DNA of 43,423 nucleotides from the IMG/VR virus record IMGVR_UViG_3300025102_000071, positions 1 to 43,423 of that record, one strand, 5' to 3'. Numbering within the stretch: position 1 is the first letter of the stretch; every line of letters begins with the position of its first letter. The notes under the pieces were generated by a model. It was not told the DNA's origin and searched no databases. It saw nothing but the letters and a program-made list of their open reading frames with translations. The DNA comes from a virus. Of this stretch, positions 16,948-25,557 are shown one piece after another. Position numbers and translations under genes: made by a program.

Positions 16948-18961
16948 GCCAGTTATCTCCTATTTTTGCATCTAATTTTAATGGAACATTAAAGTCTATA
17001 TTCCAACGTGTATCAATGATCTTCTTCATGTTACTATTTATACTCGTAACTATTTCTAAAACCTGATCAATCTCATCAGGGTGAACATCAATGACTATTG
17101 AATCATGTACCGTGTTTACAATACAACTCTGTAGTGTAAGCAACATGTTATCAAAAGTCATAAGAATTAATGGTACTATGTCTGCAGTAGCAAATGCTTG
17201 CACAGGATAGTTCTTTATCTGTGTAAAGTATGTGACAGTACCATTACCTTTACGTACTACATCTGGAAAAGAAAAGGAACGTCCAGATGGAATACCAACA
17301 CGTCCTGTGTTGATAGCTTCCTTACCTAGTTCTTTGTGCCAAGCTGACACACCTTCATACTTATCTCCAAACTGCTCGTAGTACATAGCTTCTGCTTCAG
17401 ATCTGCCAAAGCCTGTAGCTCCGTACAGGGGAGCAAAGGTATGTGCTTTAGCTTCTTGCCTAGATATAGGCTGTCCTGCATCGGTGATAACCTTTGCAGT
17501 ATAACTATGCACATCAAAGCCTTCACTTATTTCTTGCATAGCAACTCTGTCCTGTGACAAATAGGCAGCAGTCCTAAACTCTAGCTGTGCAAAGTCAGCT
17601 TCAAGTATCTTGCCACCTTCCCAACGAGACACAAAGATCTTCTTCACAGGAAATGTACCACCTCTAGGCATGTTCTGCATGTTAGGGTCTGCACCACTGA
17701 ACCGTCCTGTAGAGGTACGGTGCTGTAGCAACCTAGCGTGTAACTTACCATCAGGCTTAGTGTAAGTAGATATGCCTTCCACAAAACTAGATAGGTATGT
17801 GTCTAGGGCAGACAGCCTACGAACATTCTTTAGAAATACCTCTGCCTTCGTATTACCTGTACGCTTGGCATACTGCTCTAGTACCTCTAGGTTGAGTTTG
17901 TTTGTACTAAATCCATTAGCACTCACCCACTTGGCAGACGGTGCAGTAAATCTAAGACCTGCTACCTGTTCTCGTGGTGTGTACACCCAACCAGATTCTT
18001 CACATCGAACACACTTGTTTGGTTTCTTAAATGGTGAACCGTCCTTCTTAACCTTTGTGATCTTGCCACTTCCTCTACATACAGGGCATGTACTGGCTGT
18101 AACCTTGTACACAATATTCGTATGATCATTGACAGCATCTGTGAATGCATCCTTTCTCATATAAGGCTCAAAGTAATTAGCCCACATAGACTTATCCTTT
18201 GGCTTACGGCTGTAGATTACCCATGACAACTGCTCTGGACTATTAAGATTGATAGGTCTGTCTCCCATAAGATCTCTAACCTGTTGGCTGAGATCATTCC
18301 AGATACTAACCTTCTCCTTCTCAAACTCCTTACGTACTTCATCAAGCTTCTTTAGATCTACACTAAACCCACGTTGATATATCTTACACAAGCAGACAGC
18401 AACCATGTTGGTATGTGTAACTGTATCCATAAGATCAGCGTCACCATTACTTAGCCTTTGATGTATCTTGTCAGCAAGATCATATGTAGCACGTAAGTCA
18501 TACAGTAAATACTCTGACAACTCAGCGTGTGGTATTTCTGATACAGACACACCTCTTTTAAAATAATCTTTCATCGTGTCCTGTTTCTTATTGGGTAAGC
18601 TGTAGCGTTCAGCACACTGCTCTAGTGATAGAGGTTGTTTCTGTCCACGTTGTAACACATACTCACCTAACATTGTGTCAAACACAATGCCCTCATACTT
18701 GAATCCAGATTCCCACAGCCATATAAGATCATGTGCTACATTGTGACACACAAGCACAGTAGTATTGTTTAGTGCCTGTTGTACCATAGCATGTCCATTT
18801 TCTGTGGGTATCTCGTGAGCATGATCAAACGTGATCACTCTCTCCCAATTGTCTGTCTTCATACCAACCATAACAAGACTGTTACTGTCCTCAAAAGGAT
18901 CTAAGTGTAACTTGTCATTACGTTTTGTTACAGTGTTCTCTACGTCTAATACTAATCTCAT
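16928..18961 (-). CDS. polA: family A DNA polymerase with DnaJ-like zinc finger
   Basis: 677 residues, replicative polymerase. Proofreading domain: D6/E8 (Exo I), N74/D78 (Exo II), Y151 and D155 (Exo III). Polymerase domain: motif A D456 (LEADFAQLEFR), motif B K505-F509-Y513 (AKAHTFAPLYGA), motif C H619-D620 (VHDS). The residue equivalent to E. coli 762 is Phe (F509). Between the two domains lies an inserted zinc finger: C292/C295 in CPVCRGSG and C317/C320 in CVRCEESG, like the DnaJ cysteine-rich repeats. This insertion is the trait reported for HMO-2011-type phages. No thioredoxin-binding loop is evident. The start overlaps the upstream gene as ATGA. Confidence 0.95.
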   Translation of the reverse strand: MRLVLDVENTVTKRNDKLHLDPFEDSNSLVMVGMKTDNWERVITFDHAHEIPTENGHAMVQQALNNTTVLVCHNVAHDLIWLWESGFKYEGIVFDTMLGEYVLQRGQKQPLSLEQCAERYSLPNKKQDTMKDYFKRGVSVSEIPHAELSEYLLYDLRATYDLADKIHQRLSNGDADLMDTVTHTNMVAVCLCKIYQRGFSVDLKKLDEVRKEFEKEKVSIWNDLSQQVRDLMGDRPINLNSPEQLSWVIYSRKPKDKSMWANYFEPYMRKDAFTDAVNDHTNIVYKVTASTCPVCRGSGKITKVKKDGSPFKKPNKCVRCEESGWVYTPREQVAGLRFTAPSAKWVSANGFSTNKLNLEVLEQYAKRTGNTKAEVFLKNVRRLSALDTYLSSFVEGISTYTKPDGKLHARLLQHRTSTGRFSGADPNMQNMPRGGTFPVKKIFVSRWEGGKILEADFAQLEFRTAAYLSQDRVAMQEISEGFDVHSYTAKVITDAGQPISRQEAKAHTFAPLYGATGFGRSEAEAMYYEQFGDKYEGVSAWHKELGKEAINTGRVGIPSGRSFSFPDVVRKGNGTVTYFTQIKNYPVQAFATADIVPLILMTFDNMLLTLQSCIVNTVHDSIVIDVHPDEIDQVLEIVTSINSNMKKIIDTRWNIDFNVPLKLDAKIGDNWLDTKDV

Positions 18962-19446
18962 TTGTTTTCCTTTAGTTGTACCAGTTCTGCTTCTACATAG
19001 GGTATGTGAAAGAAGTGTTCGTACCTTCTAGCATTAGATAGGTAAACTTCTTGCACAGTTTCAGGTGTAAACTGATAGTCTTTTATTCTCCATGCACATT
19101 CCATGTCACCTCTTATAACATAGAAGTTAAAATATGCATCTACTTTTTTCATCTCTTTAAACTTATTTAACAATTTAAATTTACGATAGGGAATCCTAAT
19201 CTCAGTCCAAGATGGTAGCCAATCCCCAAACCACTGTCTCTTCATCTCTACCTCTGAGAAGTATAAGTGTCCGTCCTTCTCACTCTTTACATCAAAGGAG
19301 AAGTCTTCCTCTGTGGACAGTATCTTATGCCCATTATTAATTAAATAATTAGACACTGCTTCTTTTGCTACACCATCATTCTTTGCATAGGAATGAGGTC
19401 TAAACTTTCTGGTGTATGCACCACTGATAGGTTTAAATGTATTCAT
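18958..19446 (-). CDS. possible PD-(D/E)XK-fold nuclease-like protein
   Basis: 162 residues between helicase and polymerase, with ATGA overlaps at both ends. After a basic N-terminus a helix (GVAKEAVSNYLINNG) is followed by a strand FSFDVKSEKDGHLYFSEVEMK. This offers a D ... E-x-K arrangement (FDVK then EVEMK) of restriction-endonuclease-like folds. Later strands VDAYFNFYVIRGD also suit such a fold. Activity is unproven; it could be a structural relative without catalysis. Tight linkage to polymerase suggests a replication role. Confidence 0.5.
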   Translation of the reverse strand: MNTFKPISGAYTRKFRPHSYAKNDGVAKEAVSNYLINNGHKILSTEEDFSFDVKSEKDGHLYFSEVEMKRQWFGDWLPSWTEIRIPYRKFKLLNKFKEMKKVDAYFNFYVIRGDMECAWRIKDYQFTPETVQEVYLSNARRYEHFFHIPYVEAELVQLKENK

Positions 19447-20666
19447 GCTGTGTACCTCGCTGTTTTGTAGTCTAGTTCACAGACAATCTTACCATGCCAA
19501 CCAGACAGTTTGTTTTTCACCACGTTGATATGTCTCTGTGGTGACTGTTCTTCTTCACCTTCAACGTCAGGGTTCTTGGCAAGTAATAGCATAAGGTCTG
19601 CTTCGGCAGCCTTACCTGTTCTACTACCTTCCATCATGGCTTGGTTAAGTATAACCTTACCTTCTGCTTCAGCAGATAGCTGTGACATATAGAATATAGC
19701 ACAACCATACTGCTTGGCAATCATTCTTGCATGGACTGCATTTGCTTTGAGTGCTTCATCTTGCCTAGCAAATCCTGATGTCTTGGCAAACTTGTCACCC
19801 ATATCTAATACAACAACATCAGGCTTAAAAGATTTAGCAATGCTCTCAACCCAAGACATGTCACGTCCTGTGGAATCATACAGTTTTATATTCTCCTTGA
19901 CTACACCATACTTCTCATGGGCAAGCTTGGGATTATCTTTGATCTCGTATTGATTCATATTAGAACTGGCAGTCAGGTATCGCATACCCACTCTATGCAC
20001 TGACTCTTCGTTACATAAAACAACACACTTAGCACCCTGCCTAGCAAAGCCCTGCTCTCCTGCAATCATAGATGCATGGAAAGAAGTCTTACCTGTGTTG
20101 GGTCTAGCTCCAACCTCTATCAGGTGTCCTTCGTTTACACCCTCTATCTTACGAGTCAAGCTAGGTATGTTAAATGCCCAACGTGCTTCCATGTCATTCC
20201 TTGCAAGAAGATTCTCAATAGATATGTCAGCCCATTCTATATTCATAGAGGGTATGAAGTCATCTCCATACTGCTCTAACAGATTACGGAGTGGCTCAAG
20301 GCTAGTCTGTGAACCATTCACATAATCAAACCCAAGGTTTGCTACCTCTTCACCTACCACTTGCTGAAATAATTTAGACAGGACTTCCTGTGCTATGTCG
20401 CTACCAAGTGGTGATTCTTTTTTGATACGTGAGAACAGATCCCCATATGCACCCTTCTGTGCTGTGGTAAGGGTAGGGTTGTTTGACATAAACAATACCT
20501 CTACCTCGTCTGGTGTTACTGTCCTGTTGTATGTCTTCATGGCATAATCAACAGAGTTTTTTATCTTTCGCATGTCCTTACTAAATAATTTGTCAGGGCA
20601 ACGAATACCTCTGTGATCATCGTAGAAGTCTTTAGTCATCAGACTACGTATTAATGCTTGTTCCAT
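19443..20666 (-). CDS. DnaB-type replicative DNA helicase
   Basis: 407 residues, hexameric RecA-fold helicase expected to unwind the fork. The N-terminal 150 residues are a helical domain as in DnaB. Walker A is GARPNTGKTS at 186-195 and Walker B VVVLDMGD with D288. The segment CNEES after a strand is the usual catalytic glutamate region, then FYMSQLSAEAEG and the late block VVKNKLSGWHGKI, where K/R finger residues lie. Together with the separate primase it replaces the fused T7 gp4. The start overlaps the primase stop by 23 bases, with a GGAG 9 bases upstream. Confidence 0.9.
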   Translation of the reverse strand: MEQALIRSLMTKDFYDDHRGIRCPDKLFSKDMRKIKNSVDYAMKTYNRTVTPDEVEVLFMSNNPTLTTAQKGAYGDLFSRIKKESPLGSDIAQEVLSKLFQQVVGEEVANLGFDYVNGSQTSLEPLRNLLEQYGDDFIPSMNIEWADISIENLLARNDMEARWAFNIPSLTRKIEGVNEGHLIEVGARPNTGKTSFHASMIAGEQGFARQGAKCVVLCNEESVHRVGMRYLTASSNMNQYEIKDNPKLAHEKYGVVKENIKLYDSTGRDMSWVESIAKSFKPDVVVLDMGDKFAKTSGFARQDEALKANAVHARMIAKQYGCAIFYMSQLSAEAEGKVILNQAMMEGSRTGKAAEADLMLLLAKNPDVEGEEEQSPQRHINVVKNKLSGWHGKIVCELDYKTARYTA

Positions 20667-21435
20667 TTAATTCATCTCCTATTGCTGTTAGTTTTTCAAT
20701 GTCGTTAGGGTGTTGGTATTTAAGATCGTCTTTTAATCTAATCACTCGTACTGTATCCACTACACTCGATAAATCTTTACATATCTGCAATCCTTTTGGT
20801 AGGGCATCAGGATCTAGGGCAACTACTATTGCAGAGAACTGTGACAAGTACCTCTTGTGTATGTCTGATAGTGACGTGCCTAACACAGCAACCCCAACAT
20901 ACACGCCACTACCTACAACTACGGCACTGACACAATCCTCCACAACTACAGCGATCTTACCATGTCCACGAACATAAGGCAAGCCACTATTCCCATATCT
21001 TTTCCACTTAGGTAATTTATTTTTTAAACTCCTACCTATTGCATCTACTATAATACCATCATGCTGTATGGGAAACACAGCACGATTATCCTTTACATCA
21101 TGCCACATCTCAAATGTCTCTGCATTTAAGTTGTACCTACTGGCAAACCTAGCAAGCTCACTGTTGTTTCTGTTTGGTACAATAAACTCTGGCATAACAA
21201 ACTGCTCTGCTTTCTTTTCCTCTTTGTGTATTGTTCTCTTAATATCATCAATGGACAGATGCACAGGCTTCGACCCACTGATACTGCACGATACCTTATA
21301 ACAATTCCACAACAGTCTGCCCATGTTGTTTGATATAGTAAAGGTCTTATACCCACCACACTCAGGACAATTCATTCTCTTTGTTTCATTATTTAATATA
21401 TCTATATCACTTATAATGTTATATATATTATGCAT
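20644..21435 (-). CDS. DNA primase (zinc-binding plus TOPRIM)
   Basis: 263 residues from the ATG at 21435, chosen because AAGGAG lies 8 bases upstream; an in-frame ATG at 21471 would give 12 more residues. N-terminal zinc site C23, C26, C45, C50 (CPEC ... CYKVSC). A TOPRIM-type core has E166 in VVVEDCVSA and D208/D210 in VALDPDA. It makes RNA primers and acts with the helicase that follows. It overlaps the end of the recombinase by 8 bases. Length fits the primase half of a split primase-helicase. Confidence 0.9.
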   Translation of the reverse strand: MHNIYNIISDIDILNNETKRMNCPECGGYKTFTISNNMGRLLWNCYKVSCSISGSKPVHLSIDDIKRTIHKEEKKAEQFVMPEFIVPNRNNSELARFASRYNLNAETFEMWHDVKDNRAVFPIQHDGIIVDAIGRSLKNKLPKWKRYGNSGLPYVRGHGKIAVVVEDCVSAVVVGSGVYVGVAVLGTSLSDIHKRYLSQFSAIVVALDPDALPKGLQICKDLSSVVDTVRVIRLKDDLKYQHPNDIEKLTAIGDELNGTSINT

Positions 21436-22513
21436 TGTATTTACTCCTTGTGTTGAGAGCATTCTTAGCACTCTCGTAAGTGTGTTTCATGTACGGCTTG
21501 ACAGATTGTACATTTGTGTGACCTGTCACTGACATAAGTTGCCCCATTGGGACACCACTGTCAATCATTTCTGTAACTCCTGTCCGTCTGAGATCCATAA
21601 GTCGGAGTTCATCAGGCAGGTTTAAATGCTTCATGACACGCTTGGCAATCTTTGATACACTCTCCAACCCATAGGGCTTGTACTCGCCCTGTATGGGGCT
21701 TACATTGGGAGCTACGTACTGTTGAAAGCCAAAGTCACCCTGTTGTTCATACAGCATGTCATACAGGCTGTCACTGATAGGCAGAAACACCTTTGATCTA
21801 CGCTTGGACTGCTCTAATGTGAGCATACCTTTGTCCATGTCAAGGTCATTCCAAGTGAGCAGTCTCATGTCACCCACTCTCTGACACCATTCGTATGCCA
21901 TCTGCACGATCAAGCCAATGCTTCTGTACTCATAGTTTGCATAGGCATAGTCAAGAAATTGACGGACATGTTCCTTTGCCCACACTACACGTCTAGGTTT
22001 AGTAGATTTACGTCTTATGTTAGAGAAGGGATTGTGATTCCCATACTCCATCTCAGTCGCATAGTTGTAAATCCGTGATGCAATACTGCACACATGGTTT
22101 GCAAGTGACACACCACGTCTGACCCAGAGTTCATAAGTCCTCTTAGCCAACCTACTAGATATAGTATGCCACTTTTTGTCACCTAAACTGTGACATAAGA
22201 TCTTAATAAAGTAGATGTAATCAGCTTTAGTTGAGTCACGTAATACATTGAAATCATTAGACAAAAGATACATGTCACATAATTCTGACAGGCTAGTAGA
22301 TCGTGTGACCACTGACTCTGTCAACATTTCTAGACGATAGTCATCTATCAATTTGTTCAATTCATCTGCAACTTTTTTTGCTTCATTAAAATCTTTACCA
22401 AGTTCCTTGCGAGATACAATACCACTGTCAATAAGTTGACGAGGGGGACTGAACCTGAATGTCCGATCCCCCTTGGGTGTGTACCTCTTGTACATGTAGC
22501 GAGGTAGATTCAT
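21428..22513 (-). CDS. int: tyrosine recombinase / integrase with altered active site
   Basis: 361 residues. An N-terminal arm-type and core-binding SAM-like region (about 1-180) precedes the catalytic domain. Visible catalytic residues: R in CQRVGDMR, K in QSKRRSK, second R in MDLRRTG, H in VTGHTN, and nucleophile Y in KPYMK. The usual first His of the HxxR box is replaced by Met (LMDLRR), read directly from the DNA. It lies inside the replication operon, first before primase, not beside an obvious attachment site. It may integrate the phage or resolve genome multimers; I cannot tell which. Confidence 0.85.
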   Translation of the reverse strand: MNLPRYMYKRYTPKGDRTFRFSPPRQLIDSGIVSRKELGKDFNEAKKVADELNKLIDDYRLEMLTESVVTRSTSLSELCDMYLLSNDFNVLRDSTKADYIYFIKILCHSLGDKKWHTISSRLAKRTYELWVRRGVSLANHVCSIASRIYNYATEMEYGNHNPFSNIRRKSTKPRRVVWAKEHVRQFLDYAYANYEYRSIGLIVQMAYEWCQRVGDMRLLTWNDLDMDKGMLTLEQSKRRSKVFLPISDSLYDMLYEQQGDFGFQQYVAPNVSPIQGEYKPYGLESVSKIAKRVMKHLNLPDELRLMDLRRTGVTEMIDSGVPMGQLMSVTGHTNVQSVKPYMKHTYESAKNALNTRSKYNA

Positions 22514-23367
22514 TAAGCAGCAACCAGTTCTTTGAACTGCTTAGAAGACACCCATTTGGTAACTTCCTGCTCACGTCCCCACATACTCACTGAGTTAGTG
22601 TCGTTGCCTGTGTTACGTAGCTTGAAGCCATTACGCTCATCTGCATAGGATGCATAGTTAGTGAACGCTGAGTACAAAGCAAAGGCATTGTGTCCTCTTG
22701 TCTGTATCTCTTGTCCATACAATCCAAGCATCTTGTCACCTTTCTTCTCCGATCCCATGAGAGAGTGAAGCATATCTCTTACAGAGTTGTACTCCAGAGG
22801 AGTGTTAGCCCATACTTGTAGCTGTTCAGCTTGTGAATAGAAATCACTATTAGCATTCTCTAACTCTCTGATAAAGGTAGACATGTTGAAGTTAGTAGTG
22901 TTCTTTCTTCGCACCTTGTCATGCTCACCTCTGATCATGCCGTTTGTGCAGAAGAAATCTATAGCACCAAAGAATACTTGGTTAGAACACAGACCGTCCA
23001 CACCATGCAGGGCTATCACTCGTTGTGATATCTCTGTCTGTTGCTTGTCGGTTGTGATCACTGCCTTAGTGCTAGGCATAGATGCATCAAGCATAGCGAA
23101 TGCACCATTACGTGCATGATTCCACTTTACATTTGCACCTTCCATTGCTTCATCACCAAGCTGTTCAGACATAGTTCTGCACACATTGTCAAAGAACTCC
23201 TTGTGTGTAACAGAGTTAAACTTACTACCAACAATACCTAACACTTCATCAGTGTCATTGTTGATAACATATTTCTTACCTTGCATACGTGTCTTCTCAG
23301 TACGTGTAGTAAAGTCTAAGTAAATTGGAAGTTCTCCAAGTGCATTGTTTGTAAAATCTAAAGCCAT
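22513..23367 (-). CDS. DUF932-like phage/plasmid protein
   Basis: 284 residues. The pattern YVINNDTDEVLGIVGSKF, then HGVDGLCSNQVFFG with FFCTNGMI, and a C-terminal AFTNYASYADERNG matches the DUF932 / TIGR03299 group of phage and plasmid proteins with unknown function. GGAGAACTAAC precedes the ATG, and its stop overlaps the recombinase start as TAATG. It heads the replication operon that runs through to the reductase, after a 65-base AT-rich gap. Confidence 0.65.
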   Translation of the reverse strand: MALDFTNNALGELPIYLDFTTRTEKTRMQGKKYVINNDTDEVLGIVGSKFNSVTHKEFFDNVCRTMSEQLGDEAMEGANVKWNHARNGAFAMLDASMPSTKAVITTDKQQTEISQRVIALHGVDGLCSNQVFFGAIDFFCTNGMIRGEHDKVRRKNTTNFNMSTFIRELENANSDFYSQAEQLQVWANTPLEYNSVRDMLHSLMGSEKKGDKMLGLYGQEIQTRGHNAFALYSAFTNYASYADERNGFKLRNTGNDTNSVSMWGREQEVTKWVSSKQFKELVAA

Positions 23368-23432
23368 GTTAGTTCTCCTTGTGTTGTTGTGTTATGTGTT
23401 AAAGATATACTATATAAATAATTAATCAAGTA

Positions 23433-23864
23433 CTATTTTTCCCAACGATAAAATATATGTCGGTCAATTCTTGTCGTTCTGGTTTTTGTCTTCGCCCATG
23501 CAGGTCTTACGTAGGTAGCATGGTAATGTGTAGCACCTTCGGTAACATCAAGCATGATTGTGCCTGACAGAACAATGGATGCATACTCTTGTGCATTCCA
23601 CCATTCTTTGCTGTCATATAAAGGCTCGTCCTTTTGTCCGTCACAGTACCAACTGAACTGGCACTTGTGAAGTACAGGTTTGTCTGTGCCTTTGTATGTA
23701 ATAGCTTGTGTGACTACATCACATACATTATCAGGAAACCTAGTGTCCTCTACCCTGTTCATAACAACTTGCCCTACTGCTATCTGCCCAAGCATAGATT
23801 GATTCTTTGCTTCGTGATACATGTTCAGTGCCATGCACATAAATGCTGTTTCTAAGATAGCCAT
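23433..23864 (-). CDS. SleB-like cell-wall hydrolase
   Basis: 143 residues from the ATG at 23864, chosen because GGAG lies 7 bases before it; a GTG at 23906 is an in-frame alternative. Hydrolase_2 (SleB) signature: ALNMYHEAKNQSMLGQIAVG with the catalytic Glu in YHEA, VVMNRVEDTRFPDNVCDVV, CQFSWYCDG, THYHATYVRPAWA and a terminal RIDRHIFYR. It cleaves peptidoglycan. Its place in the leftward block, far from the holin and M15 endolysin on the other strand, is unusual. Short membrane ORFs precede it. Confidence 0.85.
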   Translation of the reverse strand: MAILETAFMCMALNMYHEAKNQSMLGQIAVGQVVMNRVEDTRFPDNVCDVVTQAITYKGTDKPVLHKCQFSWYCDGQKDEPLYDSKEWWNAQEYASIVLSGTIMLDVTEGATHYHATYVRPAWAKTKTRTTRIDRHIFYRWEK

Positions 23865-23944
23865 TTGCCTACTCCATCTCCTATTACTGCCAACATGAAT
23901 ACCCACATGGTTAGCAGTAATGCTAATTTTAAATCCTCATTCAT
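23852..23944 (-). CDS. 30-aa single-span membrane micro-ORF
   Basis: The ATG lies at the upstream gene's stop (TGATG) and the ORF ends 13 bases inside the hydrolase gene. It begins MNEDLKLALLLTMWVFML, with one membrane span of about 18 residues and a short GDGVGKW tail. No separate SD; coupling is the likely route. It resembles the ORF at 24435-24524 (both have E then LLLTM). A tiny holin-like partner of the hydrolase is an idea only; it may also be chance. Confidence 0.35.
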   Translation of the reverse strand: MNEDLKLALLLTMWVFMLAVIGDGVGKWLS

Positions 23945-24438
23945 CAGGCAGCCATCCATTCAGGCATGGATCTGCCCTTGGTATAACGTGCAAACTTGAG
24001 CTTGTCTGCTTTGTAGAACTCACGGTATGCTTTGATGGGCAAGAACTCGTCTGTCTTCAAGTGATCAAGACCACTGAAGCATTGTGGGTGCTGAGTTAAA
24101 TCTCCGATAGGTATAAACTTTATGCCTTTATACAAAGCATCACTATGCTTAGATGCACCATGCACCTTGCCATATCTATGTGTGTACTCTCTCAACATAG
24201 CTGAGTATAGCAAATAGGCAAACAAATAGTTGGCACTTGTTTCCATAGCCCACAGTGTACAAGGGTGCTTCTGGTGTACTGGTTTGTACAGGTCACATTC
24301 CTCTGCATACTCAGGTGCATGATGCCACAGTGTAGTACATAGCATCTGTGCTTCTTCAAGTGGCATCTTTACAATGTGCTGATCACACAGCGACTTTGCA
24401 ATCTCGATTGTAGTTTCTTCTATAATAAATCTATTCAT
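23944..24438 (-). CDS. conserved phage protein of unknown function
   Basis: 164 residues. The block CDQHIVKMPLEEAQMLCTTLWHH, then HPCTLWAMETSANYLFAY and LREYTHRYGKVHGASKH, recalls a family common in marine phages with CDKHVVKM and YTYRYGK motifs. Conserved His, Cys, Tyr and Arg suggest an enzyme, but no activity is established to my knowledge. AGGAG lies 7 bases before the ATG. A promoter (24472-24500) sits just upstream. Confidence 0.6.
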   Translation of the reverse strand: MNRFIIEETTIEIAKSLCDQHIVKMPLEEAQMLCTTLWHHAPEYAEECDLYKPVHQKHPCTLWAMETSANYLFAYLLYSAMLREYTHRYGKVHGASKHSDALYKGIKFIPIGDLTQHPQCFSGLDHLKTDEFLPIKAYREFYKADKLKFARYTKGRSMPEWMAA

Positions 24439-24524
24439 ATAAATACTCCTATGGTTACGTTAGTTATTAATGTTATAAGTATGACAAGCACCATTGTCAA
24501 TAGTAATGCCTGTCCCTCAGTCAT
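24435..24524 (-). CDS. 29-aa single-span membrane micro-ORF
   Basis: It starts within the last codons of the 24517 gene (8-base overlap) and its TGA overlaps the next ATG (ATGA). It begins MTEGQALLLTMVLVILITL, and almost the whole peptide is one hydrophobic span. Overlaps at both ends favour a real gene. However, a TTGACA-17-TATAAC promoter occupies bases 24472-24500 of the same stretch, so the open frame may be a by-product. Confidence 0.35.
   Translation of the reverse strand: MTEGQALLLTMVLVILITLITNVTIGVFI
24472..24500 (-). promoter_or_regulatory. sigma70-type leftward promoter
   Basis: Minus strand TTGACA (24500-24495), 17-base spacer, TATAAC (24477-24472). It has the same -35, spacing and -10 as the promoter at 16919-16947. 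Predicted start near 24465, which would serve the 24438 gene and the hydrolase operon. It lies in a gap of 78 bases between larger genes. Confidence 0.55.
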
Positions 24525-24753
24525 GGCAGAAGTTCCTGAACCATTTGCATTTGTTATCCCCCTTGCACACTCGTTCATGCTTGGCATTCTCCCAACACTC
24601 TGACTGCCAAGGTGAGAAATACTTGGTAGTAAATCTGTCCACCCAATCCTGTCCGTCTACTGCCCACAGTCCTAGTACAGGCAGTGGTATCAACAGTAAG
24701 AACACTACAAAGAATGCCATGCCAAAGCCTTTATTGTGATATGGTTTATTCAT
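24517..24753 (-). CDS. small membrane protein with cysteine-rich exported tail
   Basis: 78 residues from the ATG at 24753, chosen because GAGGAG lies 8 bases before it; an in-frame ATG at 24774 is less likely. One strong span at about residues 11-33 (GMAFFVVFLLLIPLPVLGL) is followed by a hydrophilic tail with four cysteines (SECWEN, RVCKGD, NKCKWF, NFCHD). A membrane-tethered domain is predicted. No family recognised. Confidence 0.6.
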   Translation of the reverse strand: MNKPYHNKGFGMAFFVVFLLLIPLPVLGLWAVDGQDWVDRFTTKYFSPWQSECWENAKHERVCKGDNKCKWFRNFCHD

Positions 24754-25099
24754 TTTCAAATCTCCTCTTATCATTTTGCAAAATATAAATAGATCTATCT
24801 AAACCAGAAACCATTTGATCTCTCCATTGTTGACTTCTGATCTCAGGTTTCTCATCAATGTATACTCTTATATGAGTGCAAGCATCAATTGGTGCACCTT
24901 TATCCCAATAGGTATCAGGGTACTTAACCTTATCTAAGTACTGCCCTTTAACTTTAATATTATAAACGTGTCTATTGAGATATTTTCTCAATGACTTTAC
25001 CAATTGCTTACCCTCTTCATCATTTGGAATCTCACAGAACTGATAACGTGATCTCTTCTGGTAGTGCTTATGCTTTTCTAAATTAGTTTTATTACCCAT
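24746..25099 (-). CDS. hypothetical protein
   Basis: 117 residues from the ATG at 25099 (MGNKTNLEKHKHYQKR), which overlaps the upstream stop by 8 bases. The frame is open back to 25201, but that part is the shadow of the 61-aa gene. The body has helical and strand elements (LVKSLRKYLNRHVYNIKVKG) and an aromatic-rich end. Function unknown. Confidence 0.6.
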   Translation of the reverse strand: MGNKTNLEKHKHYQKRSRYQFCEIPNDEEGKQLVKSLRKYLNRHVYNIKVKGQYLDKVKYPDTYWDKGAPIDACTHIRVYIDEKPEIRSQQWRDQMVSGLDRSIYILQNDKRRFENE

Positions 25100-25277
25100 A
25101 CTGCACCACCTGTCCTGTGTTCCACTTGTCTGCTTCCTTCTGTGCGTCCTCATGGGTGTCGAACAGCTTGATAGGACTCTTGTCATCCCACATAGCTCCA
25201 CACCCTTGCTTCACATACTCTAAGCCGTCTGCTTCAAACGGCTCAAAGACTACTGCATACTGTACAAGTTTAATCAT
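25092..25277 (-). CDS. hypothetical small protein
   Basis: 61 residues starting MIKLVQYAVVFEPFEADGLE with a KLFDTHEDAQKEADKW helix. This beta-beta-alpha layout looks like a compact folded domain. The start overlaps the upstream stop by 8 bases (ATG within the last codons), and the end overlaps the next gene. No family assigned. Confidence 0.6.
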   Translation of the reverse strand: MIKLVQYAVVFEPFEADGLEYVKQGCGAMWDDKSPIKLFDTHEDAQKEADKWNTGQVVQYG

Positions 25278-25557
25278 GTATCACCACCTCTGTTTCATTT
25301 GTTAATCCAACAGGGAAACCTCTGTCAAAATAAAAGTTCATTATGTTTAGGACTTCGTCCCTTGCATCATCATCCTTGAATGCATCTCTCAAGGGTAGCT
25401 CCTGTATTCTACTGGCATGTCTGACTGTATCATACAGCTTGTCATACAGGGACAGCCATGTGTATTTGTTAAGTGTTACCTTTGTTGGTACATGTTCTGA
25501 TAATTTAGTAGGCATATCAGGATCATGCCCAAGTATTTTACTCATCTGTGTACTCAT
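25270..25557 (-). CDS. hypothetical small protein
   Basis: 95 residues, mostly helical (YTWLSLYDKLYDTVRHASRI; FKDDDARDEVLNIMNFYF). It overlaps the methyltransferase stop by 4 bases and the next start by 8, so it is firmly in the operon. No domain recognised. Confidence 0.6.
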   Translation of the reverse strand: MSTQMSKILGHDPDMPTKLSEHVPTKVTLNKYTWLSLYDKLYDTVRHASRIQELPLRDAFKDDDARDEVLNIMNFYFDRGFPVGLTNETEVVIHD

